Of a stretch of 35,074 nucleotides of DNA, positions 12,433-23,276 are shown piece by piece (the first letter of the stretch is position 1; each line of letters opens with the position of its first letter). Below the pieces are notes generated by a model, which had not been told where the DNA came from, ran no database searches, and saw nothing but the letters and a program-made list of their open reading frames with translations. The translations under genes and the position numbers were made by a program. Source of the DNA: Ophiocordyceps camponoti-saundersi (nom. inval.) (lineage: Eukaryota; Ascomycota; Sordariomycetes; Hypocreales; Ophiocordycipitaceae); the NCBI GenBank assembly GCA_003339415.1, contig PDHQ01000333.1, forward strand, positions 1 to 35,074, written 5' to 3'.

Positions 12433-12763
12433 CTGGCGTCGTTTGCTTTGGACACATGGGTGTACATAATCGTCGGTACTTTCTCCATGTACCTCCTCTG
12501 ACGTCGCACAGCCCCTGCCATCAGGGTGCCTTGCTGCGCCACCGCAGGCTCAAGCCACAGATCTGTGGGTGGTGAACGTATGGGTGTACGAATAGTAGAT
12601 GAAACCCGTACAACGACACGATACAGCTTCCAAAAATCAATCTTGCGCTCCTCCTCTTCCTCTTCTTCCTCCTCCCTCATCATCCTTCTTCTCCTTCTCC
12701 TCATACTTCATCCTCCTCATCGACCGCTCCTTTCTCCCCCCCCCACCGACCCGGGCCGCCCTC

Positions 12764-14317
12764 ATGGCGTCCCCTCCATTCCTCACCATGCCGATGCTCG
12801 CCTTCATCTTCGTCGGCGCCCTCTTCACCCTCGCATTTGGCTACGCCCTCGGCCTGCTTTCCCGCCTCGTGCCCGCGCGCTACCGTTCCGATGCCGCCGC
12901 CGCCGCCGCCCAGCCAGACCACGTCCAGGTGCTCGTCCTCGGCGACATCGGCCGCAGCCCGCGCATGCAATACCATGCCCTCAGCGCCGCCAAGCACGGC
13001 TACCATGTCGACATCGTCGCATACAAGGGTGAGTCGAGGCCGCGACCACCGCTACCACCATCATCCCGCTTCCTCGCGCCGACTCCTCCGACCTAGAGAC
13101 CGCCAGGCATCCGGCCCTCATCGGCAATGCTCACGTCTCCATGTACGCCCTCGCGCCCCAGCCCGAATGGATCGCTTGGGGCACTCTGCCCTTCTTCATC
13201 AACCTTCCCGCCAAGGTCATCCACCAGTTTTGCACCCTCTTCTATACCCTCATGTACCTCACGCCGCCCGCCCGCTGCATCATCATACAGGTGAGAGCCT
13301 CCGCGCCTTTTTTTTTCTTTACTCCCATTGTCGTCGTCATCGTCGTCCGTCTTCTTACAATGGCTTCAGAACCCGCCCTCGATCCCCACCTTCCACGTCG
13401 CCCTCGTCGTCGCCCTGCTCCGACGTAGCAAGCTCCTCATCGATTGGCACAATTACGGCTACTCCATTCTCGCCCAGAAGCCCCTCTACAGGCCCTTGGT
13501 TCCGCTCTACCGCTGGTATGAGCTCGGCCTCGGCCGCTTCCTGGGCCACGCAAACCTGACCGTCACCCATGCCATGGCGCGTCAGTTGCGATGTCGCCTC
13601 AAGGGCCCCGTCCACACCCTGCACGACCGACCTGCCGAGACCTTCCGGCCCGAGCCGTCGCCCGACAAGCGGCTGGCCTTTTTGTCCTACCTACCCGAGA
13701 CCAAAGGCCAGGCGCGCGACATTGTCGACGGAAACGTGCGTCTCCTCGTCAGCAGCACGTCCTGGACCCCCGACGAGGACTTTGGCCTCCTGCTCGAAGC
13801 CCTGGTAGCCTACGCCAACCCCGACTGCGACGCGACAGCCGAGCCTCCGATGCCAATCTTGGCCATCATCACCGGAAAGGGGCCGGAGCGGGAGGCTTAC
13901 CTAGAGCGCATCCGACGCCTGGTCGACGGCGGTCGCCTACCCGGTATTCGCATCCTGACCGCCTGGCTGTCCACCCGCGACTACGCCTCGCTGCTGGCCT
14001 CGGCCGACTTGGGCGTCTCCTTGCACAAGTCTAGCTCGGGCGTCGACTTGCCCATGAAGGTCGTCGACATGTTCGGCGCCGGCCTTCCCGTCGCCGCCTA
14101 CTCTGCCTTTGAGAGTTTTGGCGAACTGGTCAAGGAGGGCGACAACGGCTGCGGCTTCGAGACGTCGCCCCAGTTGGCCGACATCTTGAGAAGACTGCTT
14201 GGCGCCACCGGCAAGAGTGAACTGGCAACGCTGAGGCAAGGGGCTGTCAGAGAGGGAGCTTTACGATGGGACGACGAGTGGGATCGGGTCGTCGCTCCGC
14301 TGCTGGAGTCAATGTAG
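12764..14317 (+). CDS. alg1: ALG1 chitobiosyldiphosphodolichol beta-1,4-mannosyltransferase
   Basis: ER enzyme that adds the first mannose from GDP-mannose to GlcNAc2-PP-dolichol on the cytosolic face, an essential step in N-glycan precursor assembly. Exons 12764-13028, 13097-13290 and 13370-14317 (introns 68 and 79 nt) give 468 aa, a normal length for fungi. A hydrophobic anchor spans about residues 8-34. [14 protein letters not shown] is the conserved N-terminal Alg1 motif, [13 protein letters not shown] the central motif, and [18 protein letters not shown] with the following GLPVAAY/ESFGELV is the GT4-type donor-binding region. Splicing restores [10 protein letters not shown] at junction 1 and [11 protein letters not shown] at junction 2. 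Convergent with the E2 gene, with only 150 bp between stop codons. Confidence 0.95.
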
Positions 14318-14467
14318 CAAACGCTGATAAACCCAACTACCTACTTGGTAGGAATGAAGAAAAGAACAATAGACAAAGAACGATGGTTCATAACCCCCCC
14401 AAGACGCCGCTCTCCCCCAGTGTTCGACCCCGCCCCGCATGTCCTGCATGTCGGCCAAAAAAGGATG

Positions 14468-15089
14468 CTAGTCCTCGCCCAAGCTCTCCCGAACACACTT
14501 CCGACACCGCTTCCGAAAGTCCTTGTGCTTCCCCTCTCTCTCCTCGCGCAGCAGCCGGGCGGCCTCGACGTTGGCCGGGCTCTCATCGTTCGGGCTGTAG
14601 AAGAGGCTGATTGTACTGAGGAGTATGGTCTCGGGCGTCTGGACGGGACTCCATCGCTCCGAAGCCTGCTCGTACCCGTAAACGTCGTCCTCCGGCGGGT
14701 GGAGGATCGAGACGCAGAGGTCGCCCGATTCGTAGATGTTGGGGTGAAAGGGTACGGGTTTTTGAAAGGTGAGCTTCGGTGGCATGTGAGGATAGTCTTG
14801 CGGGAAGACCATGCGGGCGCGAAAGTTGCCGCCTTTTTTTAAAAGGGGGTCATGCCGTTAATATCCGTCGAACGTCCTTCCACTCCCTACCGTGCCTAGC
14901 CTTATAGGGGGGGAAGGGATGAAAAAGAGTCTTACCACCGTAGTATTTGCAGTCGTCGTTGATCATGAGCATCACCTCCCATTCAAAGATGTTATCATCT
15001 TTGACGAGGCCGCATGACATTCCTGAGAGGTCTGTTGTCGCCTGCATCTCCTTGAGTTGCCGTCTCAGTAGCGAGGCGGCGGCGGACAT
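14468..15089 (-). CDS. ubc15: Ubiquitin-conjugating enzyme E2, Ubc15/UBE2G1 type
   Basis: E2 that carries ubiquitin as a thioester and passes it to substrates with an E3. Exons 15089-14936 and 14832-14468 (103-nt intron ending AAAG) give 172 aa, against 167 for fission yeast Ubc15. Visible are the N-terminal helix (LLRRQLKEMQ), PQDYPHMPPKLTF, HPNIY (81-85), the catalytic Cys91 in GDLCVSILHPPEDD, and the acidic-loop insertion (DDVYGYEQASERW) that marks the Ubc7/UBE2G group; SPNDESPANVEAA fits Ubc15/UBE2G1 better than Ubc7. The usual GPPDTPYEGG stretch reads INDDCKYYGGG, probably a lineage variant. The frame continues upstream to 15281, but the start at 15089 aligns with the family. Confidence 0.92.
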
Positions 15090-15660
15090 GATGGAGGGGC
15101 AGGGGCAGGGGGTTGACTTGGCTAAGGGATAGCGGGAACCAAGAAAAGGAGGGATAATTGCGTTGAAGAGATTTGAGAGCTCAACGTTGGGGATTTGATC
15201 AAGGTTGAAAGAAAGTAATGCTGATGAATAGATGACGTGCTGGCCGGCCGTTTGGTGAAAGGGCTTTACCTTGGTACGCATGGTTAAGAGACGGGGACGT
15301 TATATTGGAGGGAGCGACGTCGGCATTTCTGCCGTCAGAGGCCGAAGCGTCACCGCCTTCCTAAAAATTGCATCATGAGAAGCTGTGATGTAGGGTAGGG
15401 GATGCTGTTGATTAATAGCGATGGCGAAGATTGAAACTGGCTCTCAAATGCATTTGTGTGCGATTTTGCAGCTCAGCTTCGTTATAACGGCTCATAACAT
15501 TGTCATGTGTGTTTGGGTCCCCGGCTCGCAGAACAAGCCCGCGAACGGAATCTGAGTAGCCGATCTTCAGCTACAAAGTCGCGCCGATCACAGCAGCGAC
15601 CAAACCCTGAGAATCGAATCCTGAACCTGTAAACAAGCAAAAAAAAACAACACTCTCAAC
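15090..15660. promoter_or_regulatory. Divergent promoter region of ubc15 and snu23
   Basis: 571 bp of mixed-composition DNA between divergent start codons. There are no clear repeats. The snu23 start lies in the context CTCAACATGG, a good fungal start context. I see no further gene. Confidence 0.5.
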
Positions 15661-16383
15661 ATGGCCGACGCCCCCAAGCGCAGCGCATACGGCGCCCCTG
15701 CCGACGACACCAACTTCCGCAAGACATATGACCTCGATGAGTACGCAGCCAAAGGTCGGGAGCGCGAGGCGCGGGAGAAGGCCGAGGCGCGGGCACGATA
15801 CGAAGCGCGTCTGGCGGGCAAAAAGCACCCCACGGCGACGCTGACGGGCTCCGAGACGTTCGCGACGGCCCGGCGCACCACCCTGGACGTGGCTTCGCAG
15901 GTGGGCAAGAAGCAGCTGGTCCCGGCCGGGGCGGGCGTCGGGCGAAGAGGTCGGGGCGCAGGCTTCTACTGCGAGGCTTGCGACTTGACCTTCAAGGACA
16001 ACAAGCAGCTAGTCGAGCACTACAACTCGACGCAGCACCTGATCAAGACGGGCCACAAGCCGCACGTCCAACGGGCCACCGCCGCCGAGGTCCGCGCCCG
16101 CATCGACATGCTGGTCGCGCGTCGGGAGGAGCTGAAACGAGAGGATACCATCGACCTCGGCCATCGCCTGCGATTGCGCCAGGAGGAGCAGAGACGTGAG
16201 GATGAGGAGAAGAGGCGGAAGCGAAGGGAGGAAGCCGAGGCGAGGAAAAGGCTGCGTGACGAGGAGAAGCGGGCCAAGGCCGAGTATGGTGATGACGTTC
16301 GCATCGAGGGCGAGCACGATGAGGACGACATGATGGCCCAATTGGGAATCTCCGGCTTTGGCGGCTCCAAGAAGAAGGGTTGA
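15661..16383 (+). CDS. snu23: U4/U6.U5 tri-snRNP zinc-finger protein Snu23 (ZMAT2-like)
   Basis: Predicted component of the precatalytic spliceosome, acting in the nucleus. A single uninterrupted exon of 240 aa. It carries a matrin/U1-type C2H2 finger: C104 and C107 in YCEACDLTF, H120 and H126 in VEHYNSTQH, the spacing expected for RNA-binding fingers of this family. The N-terminal part has the conserved FRKTYDLDEYAAK element and a basic segment rich in Arg/Glu; after the finger comes a long Arg/Glu-rich helix (about 170-215) and an acidic C-terminal MMAQLGISGFG motif that is characteristic of Snu23/ZMAT2. It lies tandem to dph5, 192 bp upstream. Confidence 0.93.
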   Translation: MADAPKRSAYGAPADDTNFRKTYDLDEYAAKGREREAREKAEARARYEARLAGKKHPTATLTGSETFATARRTTLDVASQVGKKQLVPAGAGVGRRGRGAGFYCEACDLTFKDNKQLVEHYNSTQHLIKTGHKPHVQRATAAEVRARIDMLVARREELKREDTIDLGHRLRLRQEEQRREDEEKRRKRREEAEARKRLRDEEKRAKAEYGDDVRIEGEHDEDDMMAQLGISGFGGSKKKG

Positions 16384-16575
16384 TTGTCACGACCTTCATC
16401 TTCCCAACAAGAGGTTCTGTTTGGTGTTAAGGAACACATGAGATTATGCGGCCTTTCTTAACACCACTACTCCTTCTGGTGAAGCCTCCACTTTTGAGGC
16501 TACCCTGAACGATCATCTTTTTTTTTTCTCCCACATCTTTTGTCCTCCCTTCTCTTTCTCTCCAGACCGCCGACG
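16384..16575 (+). promoter_or_regulatory. Short snu23-dph5 intergenic region
   Basis: 192 bp containing the 3' end of snu23 and the promoter of dph5, with a T/C-rich tract at 16517-16563 immediately before the dph5 start. No other feature is seen. Confidence 0.4.
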
Positions 16576-17539
16576 ATGCTCTACCTCGTCGGCCTTGGCC
16601 TATCCGACGAAACGGACATCACCGTCAAGGGCCTGGAGGTGGTCAGAAAGGCGTCTCGCGTCTATCTCGAGGCCTACACCAGCATCTTGCTCGTCGACCA
16701 ATCTGTTCTTGTAACGCCGCCCGTCGCGACAACAGCAGCCGGAAGTGTCTGGGGCTGACATTGGTCGCAGGAGAGCTATTATGGCCGGCCCGTCATCGTC
16801 GCCGATCGTGAAATGGTCGAATCCAACAGCGACGAAATCCTGCGCGACGCTCAGACGGTAGACGTCGCGTTTCTCGTCGTCGGCGACCCTTTCGGGTGAG
16901 GATGCCTTTCACGTTCTCTCGACAAGTCCTCCAGCTCACGACCCTTCAAGCGCAACTACCCACACCGACCTCGTCCTGCGCGCCAAAGAATTATCGATTG
17001 CGGTGAGGACGGTACCGAATGCGTCGATCCTGTCGGGCATCGGCGCCTGCGGCCTGCAGCTGTACAACTTCGGACAGACCGTGTCCATGGTCTTCTTCAC
17101 CGACAATTGGAAACCGACTTCGTTTTACGACCGCATCAAGGAAAACCGCTCGATCGGGCTGCACACCTTGGTGCTACTCGACATCAAGGTCAAGGAAGCC
17201 AGCCTGGAAAACCTGGCAAGGGGAAGGGGGGCCATCTACGAGCCGCCGCGCTACATGACGGTCGGCCAATGCGCGAGACAGATGCTCGAAGTCGAGGCCG
17301 AAAGGCGGGAGAATGTGTACGGTCCGGACAGCCTGGCCATCGGCGCCGCGAGGGTCGGTGCCGAGACGGAAAAGTTTGTGGCCGGCACGCTCGAGGATCT
17401 GTGCTCTGCCGACGAAGAGCTCGGGAGGCCGCTGCATAGCCTAGTCCTGCTGGGCGACAGAACGCATGAACTGGAGCGCGATTTTGCACGACAGTTTGCG
17501 CTGGACAAGGAGAAGTGGACGAGGCTGTGTCCGTGCTGA
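16576..17539 (+). CDS. dph5: Diphthine methyl ester synthase Dph5
   Basis: S-adenosylmethionine-dependent methyltransferase of diphthamide biosynthesis, modifying the target histidine of elongation factor 2 in the cytosol. Exons 16576-16710, 16771-16895 and 16951-17539 (introns 60 and 55 nt) give 282 aa, close to the usual ~285. [16 protein letters not shown] is the conserved N terminus of the tetrapyrrole-methylase fold; [30 protein letters not shown] (created by splicing at intron 2) and [20 protein letters not shown] are hallmark Dph5 motifs. The second intron ends in AAG (TTCAAG). It is convergent with the bli-3-like gene, 102 bp between stops. Confidence 0.97.
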
Positions 17540-17641
17540 ACAGCATATACATTATGGTTAAGAAACTCGTTACACCGCGCGTCCAACCCGTGTGTTACCC
17601 ATTGTTTTCTTTTTTTCTCATTCAGTGTCGCCCAAGACGAT

Positions 17642-18370
17642 TTACTTTGCTACGGAGCGCCACTGCTCGACCTCCTTGGGGGTGATTTCTCTCAACTTGT
17701 TGGTATGGGCGGGCTTGCCTGAAACGGCACCCTGAACGACCTCTGCGGCGCGGCCCAAAAGGTTCTTGGCGACGAGGGCGTAGGTGGCAAAGGTCATCTT
17801 GACGCGGACGACGCCGAGGCGGGGGTCGTTTTCCGAGCCGTCGTGCTTACCGTCGCCCAGGTCGCCGACCCAGGCCTTAAGTGCGGGGGTGTAGTGCTTC
17901 TTGACGAGGTCGCGATCGGTGACGATGGCGGCGGTGCCCGAGACGGAGGCCCACTCGCCCGAGGCGTTAATGAAGGAGATGTTGATGTGGGAGTCGCTCG
18001 CTATGTCGTTGGTCTTGCCGGATTCCGTGTTGGTGTGAAAGAGGAGATCGATGCCACCTGTTTCCTTTATGGCGGGGAGAGAGAGTAAGAACACGAGTGT
18101 TGAGTGGGTTGTTTATTTTTGCGCCTCTCGCTCATTGAACTTGTGAACAGGCTGTGCGTAGGCGGTACTTACGGTGGCGGCCAAAGCCATGCATCGCGAC
18201 ACGAGGTTGTTGGTGGAAGCCTCGTGGGTGGTCATCATGCTGAACTTGCATGCCGTCATGAAGTCGACCAGATCGGTGATTTTGGTCTTGACGTCTGCGT
18301 CGTCTAGGTTGGCTTTTTTGTAGGGATCTGCGGGCTTGTCGCCTACGGAGGTGTTGGAGAAGGAGGACAT
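17642..18370 (-). CDS. bli-3: BLI-3-like protein, pyridoxamine 5'-phosphate oxidase-like split-barrel fold
   Basis: Resembles Neurospora BLI-3, first found as a blue-light-inducible gene, and the general stress protein 26-like flavin-binding split-barrel family. Exons 18370-18173 and 18064-17642 (108-nt intron ending ATAAAG) give 206 aa. Motifs: SNTSVGDKPADPY at the N terminus, CKFSMMTTHEAS, SRCMALAATETGGIDLLFHTN (spliced across the intron), SGKTNDI, HINISFINASGEWASVSG and KAWVGDLGDG. The enzymatic activity is not known; flavin binding is a family expectation. Light regulation cannot be shown from the sequence, although two GATC-containing sites lie upstream (18611, 18748). Confidence 0.9.
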
Positions 18371-18621
18371 TGCGATTGAGGAGGAGAAAAAGTTGACGAT
18401 GGATTAGAGTGTAGAAGAATGAAGATTTTCAAAAAAAGGAATCTGAAACGAGGAAGATGAAAGGAGTAAAAAGAAAAGGAAAAGAGAGATTTATTTATTT
18501 AAAAACGGCTCGCTTCCGTCTTTGCGGCTTCTTCCATACCGTGGTCGTTGACGGGGTGGTGACGTGTGGTAGATGTAGGCGTTCATCATGACGTCAACGC
18601 CGTCTTTTAGATCGCGCGCTG

Positions 18622-18650
18622 CAGGGCAGGGCAGGGCAGGACAGGGCAGG
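18622..18650. repeat. (CAGGG)n pentanucleotide repeat
   Basis: Six units, one of them CAGGA, upstream of the bli-3-like gene. Confidence 0.85.
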
Positions 18651-18855
18651 TAAGGTATACATAAGGTATAAGGTATGAGGTAAGGCAAGGCAAGCTTCCC
18701 CGCACCCGCGAATACGGATTAAATAAAGTAGAGCCCACGACGATGCGGCCGATCCGGGCCGGAGGAGCAAGTTCACGTGCCCGCCCGAGATATATGTAGG
18801 TACATATACGTTGTACATCCCCTCGGGTCCCGGGGTTGGAATCAACGACGTTTTT

Positions 18856-18973
18856 GGGGGGGGGGGGGGGGGGGGGGAAACCAAAAACACCACATATCCT
18901 ACCCAGACCCACACCCACGCGCCACGACCATCAACCAAAAATTANNNNNNNNNNTGGGTGGTGGTGTGGGGGT

Positions 18974-19035
<62 letters not shown>
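18856..19035. repeat. G homopolymers around an assembly gap
   Basis: G22 at 18856-18877, then a 10-N gap at 18945-18954, then G32 (18974-19005), one T, and G29 (19007-19035). The true length of the G runs and of the gap is unknown, so this part of the sequence is unreliable. Confidence 0.9.
18945..18954. other. Assembly gap (10 N)
   Basis: Ten undetermined bases, probably a placeholder of arbitrary size between contigs broken by the G tract. Confidence 0.99.
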
Positions 19036-19036
<1 letters not shown>

Positions 19037-20439
19037 GCAAGAGAAAAAGCTGAGAGATTCCGCCGGGTGTCGCCCCGACGGGATGATGATGAGTGATGAT
19101 GTCTATGCGCTTTGTGTGTGTGCAGGTAAGTGTGTATATAGGTATGTATGTATGTATGCATGCATGCACGTATGACTAGGTAGAGAGCAGTATCCGTACG
19201 CATGTACGTGTTTATATACTGGATAGATGCCTGATGCGGCGGCGGCGTCGGCGTCGGCGGCGCGATGCCTCGACTTCGCCGCAGTTACACACAGTGCGTG
19301 CACGAATCGCATGCGGAGCCCACCACGCCCACCACGGTGCCACGCCCACCATCCACCCGAGCGTTGGAAGTCAAGTACCCATGTACCCGTCCATTAACCC
19401 TCGGTCCCTTGGCTTGTCGTACCATCGGCCCGGATTCCAGGGTATCCCGGCCGCTTAATGCCGCGGGGGGACGGGTTAAGAGAGAGAGAGAGAGCTTTCA
19501 ACACATGGCACAACGCTTTCTCTGTTCGTTTCTGTCATCTTGTCTTTTTTTTGTTCTTCTCCTTCCATCTTTTTTCTGTTATAGATACATGTACGGATAC
19601 GTGTAAGTAAGAATATTTTTAAATGTCACCTTCGACCGGTATGAAAGAAACGAGGCAGGTTTACATTATCGGACCCCCGATTCCGATTTCTTTTTCTTTT
19701 TGTTCTCGTCGTTTTTTTTTGTTCCCGTTGGCTGGCGCGCCTTCGGAGACATCGGGTGCCACATCGTGGAAGCATCACATGACGCGACGCCGTCGTCTCG
19801 AGAAAAGAGAAGAAAAGAGGGGACATGTATGTAAAGGATGAATAAAATCATGGGAAACTTCCCGCGCCACAATAAGGAGTCAGGAAAAGAGAGAGAGAGA
19901 GAGAGAGGAGAAACAGAGTGAGAAGACATACGGATACATATGGGGTAGAAAAAGGGGGAGGGGGAAGGTGAAAAAAAAGAGAAGGAGCAGGCCGTTCTCT
20001 TTCCTTTCTGGCCCCCCCCCCCCCTCCCCTCGTCCCACCCCCCACAGAACCCCGCCCCTGGAGACGCAGAGGGGTCCAGAGGGAGGACCGGGACTATCTT
20101 GTATCGGCGCTACCAGCTACCTACCACCTATCCGTACAGGCGACTCCTACAAAGGTAGTGCTGATAGGCCTGATGCACGGCATACTGGGAGGGTGAGAAG
20201 AGGAAGAGCCTACATACATACGTCCGTAGATGGGGAATATGTACATAGTCGGGACGGCAGGTACCGCTATTAGTTAGAGAGTACTAAGAGTCTAACGTTG
20301 TAAGAAAAGATAAAAAAAAAAGAGAGAGAAAGGAGAATTGACATTAAAAAAAGAGAGGAAAAAAAAGAAAACGGTAAAACGAAGGTGCCCGTGGGTAGGA
20401 GCGACCCGGGCGCTGACGCTGAGACAAGCTGTGCAAGCC

Positions 20440-21773
20440 TAAGCCTGTGCCAACCTCCTCCTCCTCCTCCTCCTCTTACTCCTACTCCTACTCCTCCTCG
20501 TTCTCTCCCTCTTCCCCCTCACTCTCACTCTCAACCGGAACCCTCCCTCTCTCTCCCTGTCACTCTTGCATTCTCTCTCTCTCTTCTCTCTCCCCTCTTC
20601 CCCTTTCCCGGGGCCCGAGACCTGCAGGCCTTCTGTTCTTTTTTTTTTCACTTTAATTCTTCTTCTTTTATTCATTTCCCTTCTATTTTATTCTTTTGCT
20701 CATCTTCAATCATCGTCGTTGTGTTATTTTTTTTTGGCGGCTGATCGATTTTCCTTCTTCTTCTTACCCCCTTTTCACTCTCTTTCTTTCTCTCTCACCT
20801 GCTGATTTTTTTTTTCGTTCTCTATCTGTCTCTTTCTTTCTCTCTTTCTTTTTTCGTCACTTTATTTTCTCCCTTTTTCACCCGCGACACACGGATTACA
20901 TAGGCAGAAGAAGAAGACAGCGAAGAGGAAGAAGAAGATAGGAAAAGAAAAGAGAAGCGGGAAGAAAAAAAAACAAACGAGAGAAGAATAAAATCAGCAC
21001 GACTCTCCTCTTTTCTCGTCTTCTCTTTTTCCCCTTCCCCTTTTTCCTATCCAATCCAATCCATAACCCACCTCCCACTTTTCATCATCCCCCCCCCCTT
21101 TCTCCTCCCCCCCTCCTCCTCCTCCAACTCGCTCTTCGGCTCCCGCCTCTGCCGTCGCCGCCTTTGCCGCAGCCTCCGCTTCTCTATCCCGCTGCTGCGA
21201 CGGCTCCTCGGCCGCTCGACCAAGGCCATGTCCGACAACTTTTGAGCGCCTTCCTTTCCAACAAAGTCTCTCTCCCATTTGCGCGGGAGGCGCTCACAAA
21301 AGCCCTCTCTGTTCTTTATCCTCTCCCCCTTTCTCTCCCCCCCCCCTTTTCATCGTGTCTGTCCATCTCACTCCATCTCTTTCTCTATATCCCTCTCGTC
21401 ACTCTCTCGTCTCCTTCTTTCCCTGTGGTTTTTCCACCCCTCCAAAAAAAAATCTTGTCCGCCATTTGCCCAAAGAGTGCCCAAAGCAGCGCCACTCACT
21501 ACGTCTTCTCACCCCCTCTTACCTACTCCGACCACCACCAAGTAAAAACCAACCGCTTCGCCGTTTACCTTCACCCTCGCATCTCAACGTCGTCCCGTTC
21601 GACGGAAGCTCCCGCTCTGCATTAGCCGCCTCGAAAAAGACTCTTTAGTCTGTCCGACTCGAAAAGCTCTTGTCCCGCAGCCGCTGTGGGAGTCGGGGCC
21701 CGAGAGGCGGCCCTTCTCCCTCTCTCCCGTTTGCCCCATCGAGACGAAGCAAAAGCCATCTCCTCCAACCACC
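20440..21773 (+). promoter_or_regulatory. Long pyrimidine-rich promoter/leader of the F-box-like gene
   Basis: The plus strand is strongly C/T-biased from about 20440 to 20890 and again from 21000 to 21450, interrupted by a purine block (20900-21000). This matches fungal CT-rich core promoters but is much longer. The start codon at 21774 has the context CACCATGAC. Confidence 0.4.
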
Positions 21774-23276
21774 ATGACGTCCTCTGGATTGGTAAGGCTC
21801 CCCTCATTTCTTCCGCCGCCTGTTCACGGCCTCTGTTGACCAGCTTTGTTTTTTTCTCCTGTCGCGCAGGCCGTTTTCCCTTGGGAGTGTAGGGACAAGG
21901 AAGACCAGGCCAGAATTACGTACCACCACCCGCTGCGTCGGACGAACCAAGCCTTGGCCGAAGAAAACATGAAGCTCAAGAGGATCCTGCGCGAAAACGG
22001 AATCTCGTGGTCGCCCGTCGCACAGGCTCACATGAAGCACAGAGACCCCAACCTCCGCAAGCTGCGATCGTCCCGATGCTCCGCCCACGAGCTTGGCCGG
22101 CCCTTGCTTCCGACCGAAGTCATCCTGCGCATCCTCAAGATTGCCATGAAAAGCCCGTACCCCATCGTCGACCCGCTCTGCCCTCTGACGCCCGAACACC
22201 TGTCGGACCATGAAAAGGCCCGAGGCAACCAGATTGCCATACACTTCCTCGCCACCTGCAAAGCACTCTGCGCCGAAGGCACCCGCTACCTGTGGGAGTC
22301 CAACCAATTCGTCTTCACCACGCCCCAGGCTCTGCGTAACTTTGCCGAGCTGAACCCGAGGTTCCGCAGCAGCATGACGCACGTCAACCTCCGCATCGTG
22401 GCCCGCTACTACGACGACCAGCGCCGCAAGCACAAGCTCGACCGCTGCTACCATGCCGACCTAAAGAAGGATCAGTTGCTCAAGGTGCAGCTGAGACCCA
22501 CGGAGACGCCCCTCGTCCGCGGCGGCTTCCGGTGCTACACGTGGACTCAGATCGTTGACTTCTTAGCGGCGCTACGTGCGCCCTACGACCCGACATTTCG
22601 CGACAAAAAGAACCCCCGGCCCAGACTGCTGCCGTCGCTGACGTCGCTGCGGCTCGACCTCGTCAACTTTTCCGACACGCTGCTTCCCTTTTCCGGCTCG
22701 GAGCTGCACGACATCGCCAGCCACGAGCTCGGCTGCACCCTGAACGAGCTGCAGGTGACGGGCATGCCGTTTGACGACGCCGGCATGAAGGCCTCGGCCG
22801 AACTCAGCGGCATGCTCAAAGACGAGGGCCTCTACCTCGACGGGCCCCCGTCCTTCCTCGCCCACGCCAGGTATCTGCAGCCGCTGGCGGGTCAAAAGTG
22901 GTGCGCCCGCGTGATCCGCGCCTGGAAGGGCAGTGCGGCCGACTCGGACTATGGCGACGTGACGGACGAGGACGTGGATGACCACGTGGCCCACTTCAGC
23001 GGCTACCACCCGCGGCTCGGCGCGCTCCCTCCGGCGCCGGCCGAGGAGGGACATCCGCCCTCGTCGCGCGATGAGGAGTCGGTCATTTGGAAGCGCGTCC
23101 CCGCATTCCGGGACGGCGAGTCGCGCTCGTGGGTTCAGTTCTCGCGATTTAGCGGATACGAGATTACCAACTCGGAGTGGGACACGGATGAAGAGGGTAT
23201 CTGTCCCTGCTGCGGCGAATCTCACCCAGGTTCTTCCTTTCTGGAGTTCCTGGGCGACGATGACATGGCTGACTGA
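21774..23276 (+). CDS. Conserved fungal F-box-like protein
   Basis: Two exons: a tiny 18-nt first exon (21774-21791, MTSSGL) and 21870-23276, with a 78-nt intron (GTAAGG...GCAG); 474 aa. Residues about 22-45 (PLRRTNQALAEENMKLKRIL) form a short basic, leucine-containing helix. LGRPLLPTEVILRILKIAM near residue 82 resembles an F-box helix, followed by a region in the style of fungal F-box proteins (HFLATCKALCAEGTRYLWESN). The C terminus has an acidic stretch, a CPCC cluster (451-454) and an acidic tail. If the F-box assignment is right, it would recruit targets to an SCF ubiquitin ligase; targets are unknown. An alternative is a conserved fungal protein without ubiquitin function. The gene is certain; the function is not. 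Confidence 0.75.

Larger units (their letters stand above)
11638..12763. promoter_or_regulatory. Divergent promoter region of msc2 and alg1
   Basis: 1126 bp between divergent start codons. Contents: (GT)n at about 11971-11992, GA-rich DNA with a (GAA)n run near 12127-12150, (GA)n at 12309-12338, a perfect 13-bp tandem duplication at 12407-12432, and a CT-rich tract (12640-12745) leading to the alg1 start. I cannot assign transcription factor sites. Confidence 0.5.
18371..21773. other. Long non-coding stretch with assembly gap
   Basis: 3.4 kb between the divergent bli-3-like and F-box-like genes. It holds a (CAGGG)n run (18622-18650), G homopolymers flanking a 10-N gap (18856-19035), a G/C-rich island (19215-19460) without a convincing gene, (GA)n near 19886-19908, and a pyrimidine-dominated section from about 20440 to 21450 that runs into the leader of the F-box-like gene. 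No tRNA or coding gene is supportable. Confidence 0.6.

Noticed and set aside
15090..15281. N-terminal extension of the E2 enzyme
   Set aside because: The frame is open but the E2 fold starts with the helix just after 15089, and the added residues do not resemble any E2.
18777..19203. Poly-Gly or poly-Pro ORFs across the N gap
   Set aside because: They consist of homopolymer translation and cross undetermined bases.
22572..23225. 217-aa minus-strand ORF over the F-box-like gene
   Set aside because: Antisense shadow without motifs, caused by codon bias of the real gene.
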